Positions 48,674 through 59,030 are shown, counted from the stretch's first letter. The stretch: 64,000 bases of DNA from Saposhnikovia divaricata (GCA_036435485.1 CM071599.1:10380803-10444802), one strand, 5' to 3'. Notes: generated from the sequence alone by a model not told the origin. Translations and numbers: made by a program.

Positions 48674-49215
48674 TGTTGGAAATTATGGATTTGATTGACT
48701 TGGTCAAATCCGTGATTTGATTTAATTATAGATATTGTGTAATCTGATTTGATTTGATTACAAATATTGTAGTTGTGTAGTGCACAAGTTTTATCATTAT
48801 CCTTATCTTTTCGTTACTGTCTTATCTTAATTAACGCGTTTAATTAATTAAGGCAGTTGTGTAGCGAACAAGTCTTGTCTATCCTATAAATACCCCCTTA
48901 GGGTCTAGGATAATCAATTTGAGAGAAAAACACACATCTTCCTCCCATATACAATCTTTCTCCTCCTTTGGTGATAGTTCTTGCTCGTCTCAAGTTCGCT
49001 GAAAATGACGCTTCCTGTAGCCTCACTGCAATCCGTTTTATCCTGGGAGGCGTTTCGCTCGCACATATGGTGAGGGCTAATACGCTTTAAGGAGACAGTC
49101 ACGCACTGGACTCGGGTTTTTCCGTTCCTGCCTCCTCTTTTTTATTTATTTTATTATTCTGTTGCTCACACACATAATTGCTATATTTAGTACTATTTTC
49201 ACAGATTGTCTAACA
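48674..49215 (+). repeat. 3' LTR of element 3
   Basis: 542 bp, one substitution from the 5' LTR by eye. Confidence 0.93.
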
Positions 49216-49648
49216 GGAGGCGGAGGCTGCGGTGGTGGTGGAGGTGGCTGTGGAGGTGGAGCTGGAGGCTGTGGTGGTGGTGGATTTTGATCGAGTAATG
49301 CAACTTTTTCATGTAACATTCGATGTTTAATTGACTCGATGTACTCAAAATTAGTACTATGTTTTAGTTCATGTCAGGTGTAATATGCAGGTTTTCTTTG
49401 TAAACATTATTTTGTAAAATTTTATTATCAACACTAACCGAATCGCTTTCATGTACTTCATGAGTTTATTCACATTCTAGAATCTTTAGCATCAATCTTG
49501 AGCCCTAACTAATGAAAGAGTTTACTTCGTTAAAGATTTTTTTTTATATCAAAATTGTACATGCTGCGAATCCTCTTGAAAGGGAGGGGTTCCTTTGAAA
49601 TTAATTTCCAACAAATAATTACGTTTTCTGTATTAGAATCATCTTACG

Positions 49649-49970
49649 ACAATGCAAGGGCATCAACACAATTATGTTCTACGCACCAGTGCTCTATAGT
49701 ACATTGAGATTTAAGGATAATACTTCGCTCTACTCTGCTGCGATTACAGGCGCTGTTAATGTGTTGTCTACTGTTGTATCTATTTTTGTAGTTGACAAAT
49801 TAGGTCGTCTGCATAATCTTACTTGAAGCCGGAGTTGAAATGTTTCTGGCACACATAATTATTTATAGCAATTGTACTTGGAATCAAATTTACAGATCAT
49901 TCGGACAATCTTGGCACTGCTTATGCAGTAGTGCTTCTGGTAGCACATTTGTATCGGCCTTTGCTTGCAA
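49649..49970 (+). pseudogene. Hexose transporter (STP-type) pseudogene piece
   Basis: Encodes broken INTIMFYAPVLYSTLRFKDN, then SAAITGAVNVLSTVVSIFVV with DKLGRL, and later VSAFAC. The segments are the same STP region as at 41868 but start further upstream. Frameshifts follow KLGR. It lies between glycine-rich copies C and D, keeping the alternation of the tandem unit. Confidence 0.85.
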
Positions 49971-50412
49971 TATATTATTGATTTTTTTTATATATTATTG
50001 GTCGTGGCATATATTATTGATTTTTTTTATATTTTTTTTTTAAATATAAAAAAAATCAATAATATATTCCAAATCCTCATAGAATTCCTAAGCCTCGTAG
50101 AACTCTTTTACAACTTGCGAGCTCGATTTATAAACCGTGGCAAAGTACAAACTGAGCCGAAGAGAATGTTAATTAATATGGTCGGACCGGGCTCATAGAG
50201 GGTGGGAAAGTTAATCATTACCCCGATAGAACTTAGAAATCTATAGAATATCTGATTTTGTTTTTACAATAAAAAGGGGTTCCGCGTACACAATCAATCT
50301 TAAAATTTCTGTCAAAATTTCTTTCTTGTTTAAAAGTTACTCGTTAAAAGGGTGGACGTTCGAGCAAACATACACGATAATATAATCTCGAAAAATCGGA
50401 TTAGATTTAGTA

Positions 50413-50640
50413 ATGTATACAACGGCCAAGCTCCTCATGATGATCATACCTGGGATTGTCATGCTTCTGTTCTTACTAGTCATGGTCCTCAAGGCTGCTA
50501 AGGTAATTATGGATTGTTGTGTCGGCAATAGTGACGGTAAAAAAATATATACTAGGGACGCTCTTGATATTGAAACTGGTCACGGGGCTTTGGATAGAAA
50601 TACGATGGATCCAGCAATATCTGCCTCCCAGCTTTAGTCC
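50413..50640 (+). CDS. Small membrane protein, glycine-rich family copy D (tail lost)
   Basis: ATG 50413, 75 residues. MYTTAKLLMMIIPGIVML is followed by a hydrophobic stretch, a CC pair, and DIETGHGALDRNTMDPA, which aligns with the DIETGHGG segment of copies A and C. It then ends at SASQL and TAG without the Gly/Cys/His tail. The promoter block AAAAAGGGGTTCCGCGT lies about 140 bases upstream as in copy A. Downstream GCGGGTTATGTCCACCATGATGG may be a relic of the His/Gly part. It could be a truncated but expressed paralogue or a pseudogene. Confidence 0.55.
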
Positions 50641-51153
50641 TTACTAACCCCTATGTAGCTCCGTTATTGCTAGCGCGGGTTATGTCCACCATGATGGCCG
50701 TTGATCGTGACTAGCTGTGATGGATTATGATCGAATAACAATATTGTTGCATGTAACTTTCTTTGCATTCACCAAAAGTTGCCACGTTCAAGTGTACAGC
50801 AAGATCTTAATTTTTTTTTTTGTTTTTGCACTTTAATTCATGTCCAACAAATTTTAAGATGATGTTTGTAAGTAGATTGGTTATTTGATGTTTCATTGGC
50901 TTGATGAACTCAAAATAATTAGTTTTATGTACCGGTTTATATCAAGTTTATATATTAATCAGGTTTCTGTTATATATTTAATCAATTTCGAATGTAATAA
51001 GAAATCGTATGTACTTCTCTATAAATAAGGATTTCAACTTAATTTGTACCCGTACATACAAAACTAATAATACAAAGTTATTTTCTCTCTTATTTTCTCT
51101 TGTTACACGAGACGGTTCTAGCAGACAAGCACACAACTCGGAGTAGATCAGTC

Positions 51154-51345
51154 ATGAAAGGAATTGTTTGGGACCTTTTGATGTCGTGCGGCGTCTTCGT
51201 CTTGCTGGGCATTATTATATTATTAACATGGTGTTGTATTTACTTGTTCTATGGCAGTGAGAAACAAGAGAAAGAACCAGCTAGGCATTCTGAAGGTGGT
51301 TCTGATGTCGAAACTGGTTATGTATGGCGGTTAACAGAGCACTAA
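51154..51345 (+). CDS. Small membrane protein, distant glycine-rich family copy E
   Basis: ATG 51154, 63 residues: MKGIVWDLLMSC, a long hydrophobic segment (about residues 10-33) ending CCIYLFYG, a charged KQEKEPARH stretch and DVETGY, equivalent to DIETGH in the other copies. No glycine tail. CTCTATAAATAAGG at about 51018 is a good TATA box at a suitable distance. I chose the ATG at 51154 because the longer open frame upstream has no ATG. The 3' flank matches the outer flank of copy A. Confidence 0.55.
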   Translation: MKGIVWDLLMSCGVFVLLGIIILLTWCCIYLFYGSEKQEKEPARHSEGGSDVETGYVWRLTEH

Positions 51346-51769
51346 CGACGGAGGTGGAGATTGAAGATGGTTTTGGTTGGATTTAAAAGAACTCGTCATG
51401 TTTGTTTTTATGTCTTGTGTGGTATAAGTTTCAATATTTTTTATATTTGATGATCATTATATTTATGTCATGTATTGATCGCAAAAACTCGTTCTAGTAA
51501 TTTTTTCAAAATAATCAAGTTGAGTCCAAATTGTTGTTTCAATCATCTAACCCTCAAAAGATCCACCTCCAAATTCCAATTTAGTTTTTCGTTTCTGCAA
51601 GGACGAATTTTCAATATGGGTTGATGTTCTCCAATTTGATGTTACCATGCACGCTTCAAAACAAAAGCTTGGGTGGTACTGGTAGACAAATAAATAAAAA
51701 GAAAGTACGACGGTAATACAAAGCCAAATTCCATTAATTAAAGTCTAAATATATATGGAATTCTAGAAA

Positions 51770-52120
51770 GAACACCTCATGTAAAGAAGAATACCATCAT
51801 AAAACTTTATTTTTCATAAAAATTAATTTGTTATGTTAAAAATCACAAATTTTAACAAAAATTAAACTTAACATATTGGATATAACCTAGAATCTCATCA
51901 AAATTTCAAAATCAAATTTTACATAAAATCCACTATAGAATCTTATATATATTCTTGTAACAATAAAATTATGTGAAATCATGTCATATTTGATCCTAAT
52001 TTTTTGTTAGAATCTATATATATTCATAAAACATCATATTTGATGTGAAAATTAGAGTCTAAATACGATTTATGTAAGATTCTATGGTGTTCTTTATTGT
52101 TCTTTATACAAAGGTGTTCC
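51770..52120. mobile_element. Candidate MITE
   Basis: About 350 bp of AT-rich DNA with imperfect inverted ends: GAACACCTCATGTAAAGAA at the left and the complement of TTCTTTATACAAAGGTGTTC at the right. No clear target duplication, so boundaries are tentative. Confidence 0.4.
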
Positions 52121-52317
52121 ACTGGAGCATTGGCCATTATATATAATTACCTAAACATTAAAAATTTTGGTACCTATTTTTTAATATTTCGTATTTTTAC
52201 TTCACCATCCTTACTTATATATTAATACTAGTTATAACCCGTGTGATGCACGGATTACTTTTGATATTTAATAAATTTTATTTTATGTTACAATTTTATT
52301 GTTATATAATTATTATT

Positions 52318-53690
52318 TGAAACTCTATGATTTTGATGATCATACTTAGTAAGCAAGCTGGATTCTGGATTAGAGTAATATTGTTTTTGCAGGATTACTT
52401 CATATAAAATTTTATAAGAAAAACAGGGTAACTCAGCTAGCTGACACTTCAACTCAGCAAGCTGGCTGACAGTCTGTCCAGTTTCGTTTCACAAGGGTTC
52501 GAATAAATGGTTTTATTATGCTTATAATTGCTAAAGTGGCATGAACGGTTCTTTATACATTAAAAACATAACATAATTTCAAAAGTATTTCTAAAACAAT
52601 ACTTTCTTAGAAAAAGGAATCTTTGAATTCTTTAATGTACTTAAAAAAGGCAACCCATGTGCTTACTTTCCAAGCATGCTCTTATTTAATATCAATTATG
52701 CTTTATTCCTATCCTCCACCATCTGTTGTCTTTGTTAAAGATTGTAAAGAATTACATGCACTCATTATCATATTCTTTCATATTCTTTATCTTCTTCAAG
52801 TTTCTTTCTAACGGTTTCTTTCATTCTTAAACATTCCTATCTCTCCATTTCTAAACTAAATTATTTTCTGAGTAAGAAATATTGTTTAAACTGATTGTGA
52901 ACGTTAGAAGTAGAATTAATGGAACAAATCTTGAAACGTGAGAAGTGCTATTCAAGACCGTTACAAGTTTGCATCTTTAATTCTAGCTTCTTTACTTCAC
53001 TATATATACTTGTATGAATGTTCTTCACAGGTACGAACCAAGAGACAAACATACAAGCAATATTCAAGTGTCAAGAAAACAACTCAGCACATATACTTCA
53101 AAAGAGCTCGTGTATTATATCATACATACAGTTTAGAGAGTTCAAATCTTTTGAGTTGTATTTATTTATTTCATCCTTTGTATTGTTCAACTTGTAAAGT
53201 TGGTAGTTGCTGGTTTGTCAAGCTTGTGGAACCAGGGTTCAAGGAGCATTGGGCTAGAGAAGTTTATACTTGGTTTAGTATAGAGCTTAGAGAGTTGTGT
53301 TCAAGAAACAAGGGGTTCCAGCTAGCTGCAGTCAGTAACTGGGTGATAAGGGAGATATATTATTGTGTCTTGTAATTGGATTTAATTGTGATCAATAATA
53401 TATTCTCTTACCAAGTTGGTAAGGGACTAGGACGTAGACCATAGACGATTAGGGGTCGAACCTAGCTAAAAGTCTTGGTGTTCTTTACTTACTGTAATTT
53501 TGTCCTTCTGCATTGCATATCACAGCTAGCTGCTTATTTGTTAATCTGCCAAATCAAGTTAACTCAGCTAGCTGCTTGTTCACTAATTTATTGCACCCAG
53601 CTAGCTGCCAGAGTAAAATTTTAGACAAATTTTTATTTGATCATTGTTAGTCATAACACCTATTCACCCCCCCCTCTAGGTGTATTTTCA
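52318..53690 (+). repeat. 5' LTR of element 2
   Basis: 1,373 bp. CAGCTAGCTG-type motifs near 52431, 52453, 53318, 53522, 53570 and 53600. A 145-codon frame inside both LTRs (52938-53375) is conserved only because the LTRs are. Confidence 0.95.
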
Positions 53691-53692
53691 TT

Positions 53693-53704
53693 TGGTATTA
53701 GAGC
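53693..53704 (+). other. Primer binding site of element 2
   Basis: TGGTATTAGAGC, one mismatch from the usual initiator tRNA-Met site TGGTATCAGAGC. Confidence 0.9.
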
Positions 53705-53747
53705 TTTGGTATACTAATATTTCTGTAACAGGAAAAGTATCGATCAA

Positions 53748-55697
53748 ATGGCTGACAATTATCTAGAAGGCAGGTCGGATTATAAGGCTCCACTTCTCAC
53801 TGGATCAGAGAACTACAGTTGGTGGAAATGCAGAATGGAGACTTATTTGTCCAAGAAACCTCTGGTTCTAAGAGTTGTGCAGAAAGGGAACTATGAATTT
53901 CTCAACGACAAAAACGAACCAAAAGATGTTGATGATCTCACTCTCGATGAGATTATCAAGTGCGGTTATAATGGAGAAGCAAGAAACTCCATAATGAATG
54001 CACTAGATCAATCTGAATATGACAAGGTATCCTCTCTAAAAACAGCAAAAGAAATGTGGGATGCTTTGGAATCCTATCATGAAGGTTCGAAAACTTTGAG
54101 AAAAGTTAAACTTAGCAAATTGATGAATGACTTCGGAAATTTCAAGCTCAAGAATGGTGAAACTATCAAAGAGAGCCAAGCAAGGTCTCAAATCACTATC
54201 AACACTCTGAAGAGACTTGGAAAATCCATTCCTCAAGATGAAATCAATATGAAAATTCTAAGTGCAGTTCCACTTATATTCGAAGCTAAAGTCACTGCAT
54301 TGGAATCAAGTCCCTCCATTGATTCTATGGATCATTTGGCCGTATTTGCAGAGTTGGAACAATTTGAAAGCAAAATCAATAATAGCAAGATGGAATCAGT
54401 CAAGGCTCCAGTTGAAAAGATGAAGAATTTAGCTTTGCATTCCAGTAGCAGCAAGCTGGATTCAGAATCAGAATCAGATTCTGATGAAGAATTAGCACTT
54501 TTATCCAGAAAAATCAAAAAGATGCTAGACTTAAGGAACAAGCTAAAGAAGGAGAAAGGTAGAGCTTCTGGAACAAAGAAAGATGTCAAAGAGGAAGCAT
54601 GTTTTGAATGTGGCAAGAAAGGTCACTACAAAAGAGACTGCTACAAGCTGAAAAATAAGCAGAAGCAGCTTGCTGCCTCTAAAGACAAAAAGAAAGCTAA
54701 GGCATTTTTGATATGGAGTGATGATGAAAATTCAGATTCTGATAATGAATCAAGTGATGAGATGGTGAACCTAGCTCTTGTTGGTCTTGATGATGAGAAT
54801 AATGCTCAAGGAATTTTTCAAGATGGCCTTGTAGATAGTGATGTCTCGGACTCGGATGACAACAATAGTGAGGTAAATTACTTTTCTGATATATATTCTC
54901 ATTCTTCAATGTTAGATGAATTAACCATGCAGGATCATAGTAATCTATCAAATGAAGTGTTTAAAGAATTAAGATATGAGAATGATAAACTTAAAAAGAA
55001 AAATATTCAACTTAAGAAGATCATATCTGAGTTAATGGATGAGAAGACACCTGCTACAAATCATGCTCAAAAGCTTACTGATCTTAAGTCTGAGATATCC
55101 CAGCTTGAAGGGATAAACAAAGTGCTTGTCAAAAGAAATGATACACTTATGAAGGAACTCAGCGAGCTGAGAACAGAAATAGAGGCTCAAGATGCATGTT
55201 TAGAAGCATTTAGTCCAAGGGAATCATGCTCAATGGAAATATCTCAACAAGCTGAAAGAATCAAAGAATTGGAAACTGAAATCAAGGATCTCTATAAAGG
55301 AATGGGAAAGTTCATTCAAGGAGAAGATACTCTCAAAACAATGATGAGATATGCAAAAGTTCCAATCGAAAGAGAAGGAGTTGGATCGGCTTCCACAACA
55401 CCTCTAAAGTATGATGGCAAACATGGAATTCCTTATGACTATGCCATGCCATGGAGAATCTGCCATAAATGTGGAAATAAAGGTCATTTGGCAAATCATT
55501 GCAAAGTTCAGAATGCCAATCCAGCTAGCTGGAACAGACAGACTGGTCACAGGCAGCTAGCTGACAGAACAGTTGGAACAAGAAATACAGCTTCTAAAGT
55601 GGTCCAAATGTGGATCAAGAAATCTGATTTAAATGTTCTATATGTTCTATCAACTAACCATTCTGGACCCAAGCAAATATGGGTACCAAAACGTTGA
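53748..55697 (+). CDS. gag: gag of element 2
   Basis: 649 residues from ATG 53748 (MADNYLEGRSDYKAPLLTG), intact. The N-terminal 220 residues carry the Copia capsid pattern (NYSWWKCRMETYL, AKEMWDALESYHEG). A zinc knuckle CFECGKKGHYKRDC lies at about residues 285-298, followed by acidic and coiled-coil regions, and a second knuckle CHKCGNKGHLANHC at about 572-585. The tail ASWNRQTGHRQLAD is built from the CAGCTAGCTG motif. It ends WVPKR and TGA. Two knuckles far apart with a long coiled coil between are typical of the large SIRE-type Gag. It forms the particle and binds the RNA. Confidence 0.93.
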   Translation: MADNYLEGRSDYKAPLLTGSENYSWWKCRMETYLSKKPLVLRVVQKGNYEFLNDKNEPKDVDDLTLDEIIKCGYNGEARNSIMNALDQSEYDKVSSLKTAKEMWDALESYHEGSKTLRKVKLSKLMNDFGNFKLKNGETIKESQARSQITINTLKRLGKSIPQDEINMKILSAVPLIFEAKVTALESSPSIDSMDHLAVFAELEQFESKINNSKMESVKAPVEKMKNLALHSSSSKLDSESESDSDEELALLSRKIKKMLDLRNKLKKEKGRASGTKKDVKEEACFECGKKGHYKRDCYKLKNKQKQLAASKDKKKAKAFLIWSDDENSDSDNESSDEMVNLALVGLDDENNAQGIFQDGLVDSDVSDSDDNNSEVNYFSDIYSHSSMLDELTMQDHSNLSNEVFKELRYENDKLKKKNIQLKKIISELMDEKTPATNHAQKLTDLKSEISQLEGINKVLVKRNDTLMKELSELRTEIEAQDACLEAFSPRESCSMEISQQAERIKELETEIKDLYKGMGKFIQGEDTLKTMMRYAKVPIEREGVGSASTTPLKYDGKHGIPYDYAMPWRICHKCGNKGHLANHCKVQNANPASWNRQTGHRQLADRTVGTRNTASKVVQMWIKKSDLNVLYVLSTNHSGPKQIWVPKR

Positions 55698-55721
55698 GTT
55701 GGCTCTTTATTTGTTTTGTAG

Positions 55722-58700
55722 GTATGTCTTGTTGTCAAAGTGAGATCAAATCAATGGATTTTGGATAGTGGATGCACAAGACATATGAGTGGTGATAAAT
55801 CTCAATTCATGTCTCTCAGTAAGAAAAGGGGTGGAAATGTCACCATTGGTGATAGCAAAACACTCCAGATTCTTGGGAAAGGGAAAATTGGTAATAGTGT
55901 CATTTCTATTGATAAAGTACAATATGTTCAAGGTCTTAAATATAATTTGCTTAGTGTAAGTCAGTTATATGATGATGGACATTCTGTTCTTTTTGATAAA
56001 GAAAAGTGTACTATTATTGTTGGCACTAACAAAGTCCCCCTAGTTGCTAGAAGGGAAGGAAATATATATATTTTGGACTTTGAAATGCAGGATTCATCTT
56101 GTTGTCTAGCTGCTGTTGATTCAAATCCAGAAATTTGGCATAGAAGGCTTGGACATGCTCATATGGACTTACTCAGCAAGCTGTCTTCAAAGAAGCTAGT
56201 TAGAGGATTGCCAAAATTGAAGTTTGTCAAAATGGAAACTTGTTCGGCTTGCCAATTAGGCAAACAAATCAGGACTCCTCATAAATCAAAGAAAATGGTA
56301 TCAACTTCTAAACCTTTAGAGCTACTTCATTTAGATTTATTTGGTCCGGAAGCATATAAAAGCATTGGAGGTAAACAATATGCATTTGTTATAGTAGATG
56401 ATTATTCTAGATATACTTGGGTATTGTTTCTTCGTACTAAAGATTTTGCTTTCAGTGAATTTGAAAAGCTAATTAAGTTACTTGAGAACAAGCTTAAGTT
56501 AAGACTTGTAAGTATAAGGAGTGATCGAGGTGGTGAATTCCAAAAAGACTTTATCTCATATTGTGAAGATAGAGGCATTTCACATGAATTTTCTGCTCCA
56601 AGAACCCCACAACAAAATGGAGTTGTGGAAAGAAAGAACAGGTCATTGCAAGAAACAGCTAGAACATTACTGCAAGAGAGCAAGCTGCCAAGAAGTTTCT
56701 GGGCAGAAGCAGTCAACACAGCTAGCTACGTTCTTAACAGAGTACTAATCAGGCCTATTCTCAACAAGACTCCATATGAATTGCTAAAGAACAAGAAGCC
56801 AAACATAGGCTACTTCAAGGTCTTTGGATCCAGGTGCTTTGTACTCAAATCCATTGATAGAGATGGTAAATTTGATGCCAAATCATATGAAGCTATATTT
56901 TTGGGTTATTCTACAACAAGTCGTGCATATAGAGTTTATAATATATCTAAACGTAATGTTGAAGAGTCAATTGATGTCTCATTTCAAGAATCTAATGTTG
57001 ATCTATCAAGAGATGAGGAAGATATTGCAGGTTCAGATGGTGCCAGCGAGCTGCCACGGTCAGATACCGCAACTCAGCGAGCTGACAAAGAAACAGATTC
57101 CAAAAATACAACAACTCAGCGAGCTGCCAATGAAGCAGACTCAGGAAATGCAGCAACCCAGCGAGCTGCAGTAGAAACTGAATCAAGTTCAGCTAATGAT
57201 AATCAAGCTGAAATCTCTCCTCCAGTAGATGAAACTTGTGATAAGGTGTCAAAGCTCACTTTGGAAGATTCTAGAGGCCAGAGATCACAAGAAAAGATGC
57301 CAATTTATAATGGGGATGAATCCCCTCCTCCATCCAAGAGAATTAGAGCCAATGAAGAAGTTATGGCTCATCATCATTTTCCAAAGTCAACAAGGACAGT
57401 AAAGAACCATCCTCCAGAGTTGATTATTGGTGATAAATCAGAAGGCATCAAGACAAGGAGAAGCCAAGCTAACTTTTGTGCATTTTCTGCCTTCCTAGCT
57501 CAAGAGGAACCAAAGAATGTCAATGAAGCACTAAAAGATGAGAATTGGATCATGGCAATGCAAGAAGAACTTAATCAATTTGAAAGATGTGATGTTTGGG
57601 AACTTGTAGAGCCACCTAAAGATGCTTCAATCATCGGTACTAAATGGGTTTTCAAGAACAAAGTTGATGAAGAAGGAACGGTTACTAGGAATAAAGCAAG
57701 GCTTGTTGCACAAGGATATAATCAACAAGAAGGAATCGATTTTGATGAAACTTATGCCCCGGTTGCAAGGCTAGAGTCAATAAGGATGCTACTATCATTT
57801 GCATGCTTCAAGAAATTCAAGCTACATCAAATGGACGTGAAAAGTGCATTTCTTAATGGATACTTAAAAGAAGAAGTATATGTCAAGCAACCTCCTGGAT
57901 TTGAGAGTGAGAAATTTCCTAATTATGCTTTCAAACTAAAGAAGGCACTATATGGATTACGACAAGCTCCTAGATCTTGGTATGAAAGGCTAAGTAAGTT
58001 TTTGATAAAGAATGGATTCATTCGAGGTAAAATCGATCCTACTTTGTTTACTAAACTTACTGGTAATGATATTCTAGTTGTGCAAATATATGTAGATGAC
58101 ATTATATTTGGATCAACTAATGATAAAATGTGCAAGTGGTTTTCTAAGTGTATGCATAGTGAGTTTGACATGAGTATGATGGGTGAGCTTAACTACTTTT
58201 TGGGGCTCCCAATCAAGCAAACTCAAGATGGGATATATGTACATCAGTCCAAGTACATCAAGAACTTGCTAAAGAAATTTGGATATGAGAATATCAAGGC
58301 AAAATCTACACCTATGGGTTCTGCCAGCAAGCTGGCTGCAGATGAACGAGGTAAAGATGTAGATGTTCGAAAGTATAGAGGTATGATTGGTAGTTTATTA
58401 TATCTTACAGCCTCTAGACCTGATATTATGTATAGTGTATGTGTGTGTGCTAGGTTTCAAGCTCAACCAAAAGAATCTCACTTGAATGCTATTAAAAGAA
58501 TTTTTAAATATTTAAGTGGAACTACTACTCTTGGTTTATTTTATCCCATCACAAATGCATTTGATCTTGTTGGGTATAGTGATGCAGATTATGCAGGTTG
58601 TCAAACTGATCGAAAGAGTACAAGTGGGGTTTGTGCATTTTTAGGACAGAGTTTAGTATCTTGGCAAAGCAAGAAGCAAACTTCTGTTGCATTATCCACA

Positions 58701-59030
58701 GCTGAAGGGGAGTATTTAGCAGCTGGAAGTTGTTGCTCTCAAATGCTATGGATGAGACAAACACTTCTAGATTTTGGAATTAAATGTGGCAAAGTCCCCA
58801 TTTATTGTGACAATACAAGCACTATAAACATATCAAAGAATCCAGTGAATCACTCAAGAACAAAGCATATTGATGTTCGACATCATTTCTTGAGAGACAA
58901 TGTTGCAAAGGGAAAAATTGAGCTAATCTTTGTAAGTACAGAGTACCAGCTAGCTGACATCTTCACAAAGCCACTAGCTGAGGAGCGTTTCTCTGTGCTG
59001 CGTAGAGAATTAGGCATGTGTAATGTCTAG
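55722..59030 (+). CDS. pol: pol of element 2: protease, integrase, RT, RNase H
   Basis: Open from just after a TAG at 55719-55721 to TAG 59028. Numbering from codon 55740, which is GTG; there is no near ATG, so it must be joined to gag by readthrough, shift or splicing. Protease Asp 9 (WILDSGCTRHM). Integrase zinc finger (WHRRLGHAHM to CSACQLGK) and D199, D262, E297. RT has QMDVKSAFLNG and YVDD at 784-787. RNase H has GYSDADYAG, STAEGEY and SRTKHIDVRHHF. All key residues are present and no stop interrupts, so this copy may still make active enzymes. The linker at about residues 430-480 has three TQRA repeats made from ACTCAGCGAGCTG. Confidence 0.95.
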   Translation, partial: VCLVVKVRSNQWILDSGCTRHMSGDKSQFMSLSKKRGGNVTIGDSKTLQILGKGKIGNSVISIDKVQYVQGLKYNLLSVSQLYDDGHSVLFDKEKCTIIVGTNKVPLVARREGNIYILDFEMQDSSCCLAAVDSNPEIWHRRLGHAHMDLLSKLSSKKLVRGLPKLKFVKMETCSACQLGKQIRTPHKSKKMVSTSKPLELLHLDLFGPEAYKSIGGKQYAFVIVDDYSRYTWVLFLRTKDFAFSEFEKLIKLLENKLKLRLVSIRSDRGGEFQKDFISYCEDRGISHEFSAPRTPQQNGVVERKNRSLQETARTLLQESKLPRSFWAEAVNTASYVLNRVLIRPILNKTPYELLKNKKPNIGYFKVFGSRCFVLKSIDRDGKFDAKSYEAIFLGYSTTSRAYRVYNISKRNVEESIDVSFQESNVDLSRDEEDIAGSDGASELPRSDTATQRADKETDSKNTTTQRAANEADSGNAATQRAAVETESSSANDNQAEISPPVDETCDKVSKLTLEDSRGQRSQEKMPIYNGDESPPPSKRIRANEEVMAHHHFPKSTRTVKNHPPELIIGDKSEGIKTRRSQANFCAFSAFLAQEEPKNVNEALKDENWIMAMQEELNQFERCDVWELVEPPKDASIIGTKWVFKNKVDEEGTVTRNKARLVAQGYNQQEGIDFDETYAPVARLESIRMLLSFACFKKFKLHQMDVKSAFLNGYLKEEVYVKQPPGFESEKFPNYAFKLKKALYGLRQAPRSWYERLSKFLIKNGFIRGKIDPTLFTKLTGNDILVVQIYVDDIIFGSTNDKMCKWFSKCMHSEFDMSMMGELNYFLGLPIKQTQDGIYVHQSKYIKNLLKKFGYENIKAKSTPMGSASKLAADERGKDVDVRKYRGMIGSLLYLTASRPDIMYSVCVCARFQAQPKESHLNAIKRIFKYLSGTTTLGLFYPITNAFDLVGYSDADYAGCQTDRKSTSGVCAFLGQSLVSWQSKKQTSVALSTAEGEYLAAGSCCSQMLWMRQTLLDFGIKCGKVPIYCDNTSTINISKNPVNHSRTKHIDVRHHFLRDNVAKGKIELIFVSTEYQLADIFTKPLAEERFSVLRRELGMCNV

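Larger units (their letters stand above)
42872..49215 (+). mobile_element. Copia-derived LTR element with ruined interior (element 3)
   Basis: 6,344 bp, TSD GGAGG (42867-42871, 49216-49220). LTRs of 542 bp start TGTTGG and end CTAACA. They differ at a single base that I can find (CTTCATG versus CTTCCTG). The interior has no long frame, but decayed Copia motifs can be read: LNEDLKEIYVR and PEG (RT, about 46552-46600), KDNVVDPLTRWLN (end of RNase H, about 47925) and MGLKPIA just after. A G-rich tract TGTGGGGGAT precedes the 3' LTR. I cannot identify the primer site. The element must have moved using proteins from another copy. Confidence 0.9.
42618..49290 (+). pseudogene. Glycine-rich membrane protein copy C, split by element 3
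   Basis: The 5' part (42618-42871) encodes MDEAAKQLIPAFSAPVG, a hydrophobic segment, DIETGHGGIDGSMMVLATMG and HH/Gly repeats. The reading then runs into the LTR, giving GVGNYGFD and a stop. The 3' part resumes at 49221 after the second GGAGG and completes the Gly/Cys tail in the same frame, ending GGGGF and TGA at 49288-49290. Before the insertion the gene was therefore open and close to copy A. The intact LTR promoter and one-base LTR difference date the break as recent. Confidence 0.9.

Noticed and set aside
52938..53375. 145-codon frame in the LTR of element 2, repeated at 61743-62180
   Set aside because: It is repeated only because it lies in both LTRs; the composition and position do not suggest a protein.
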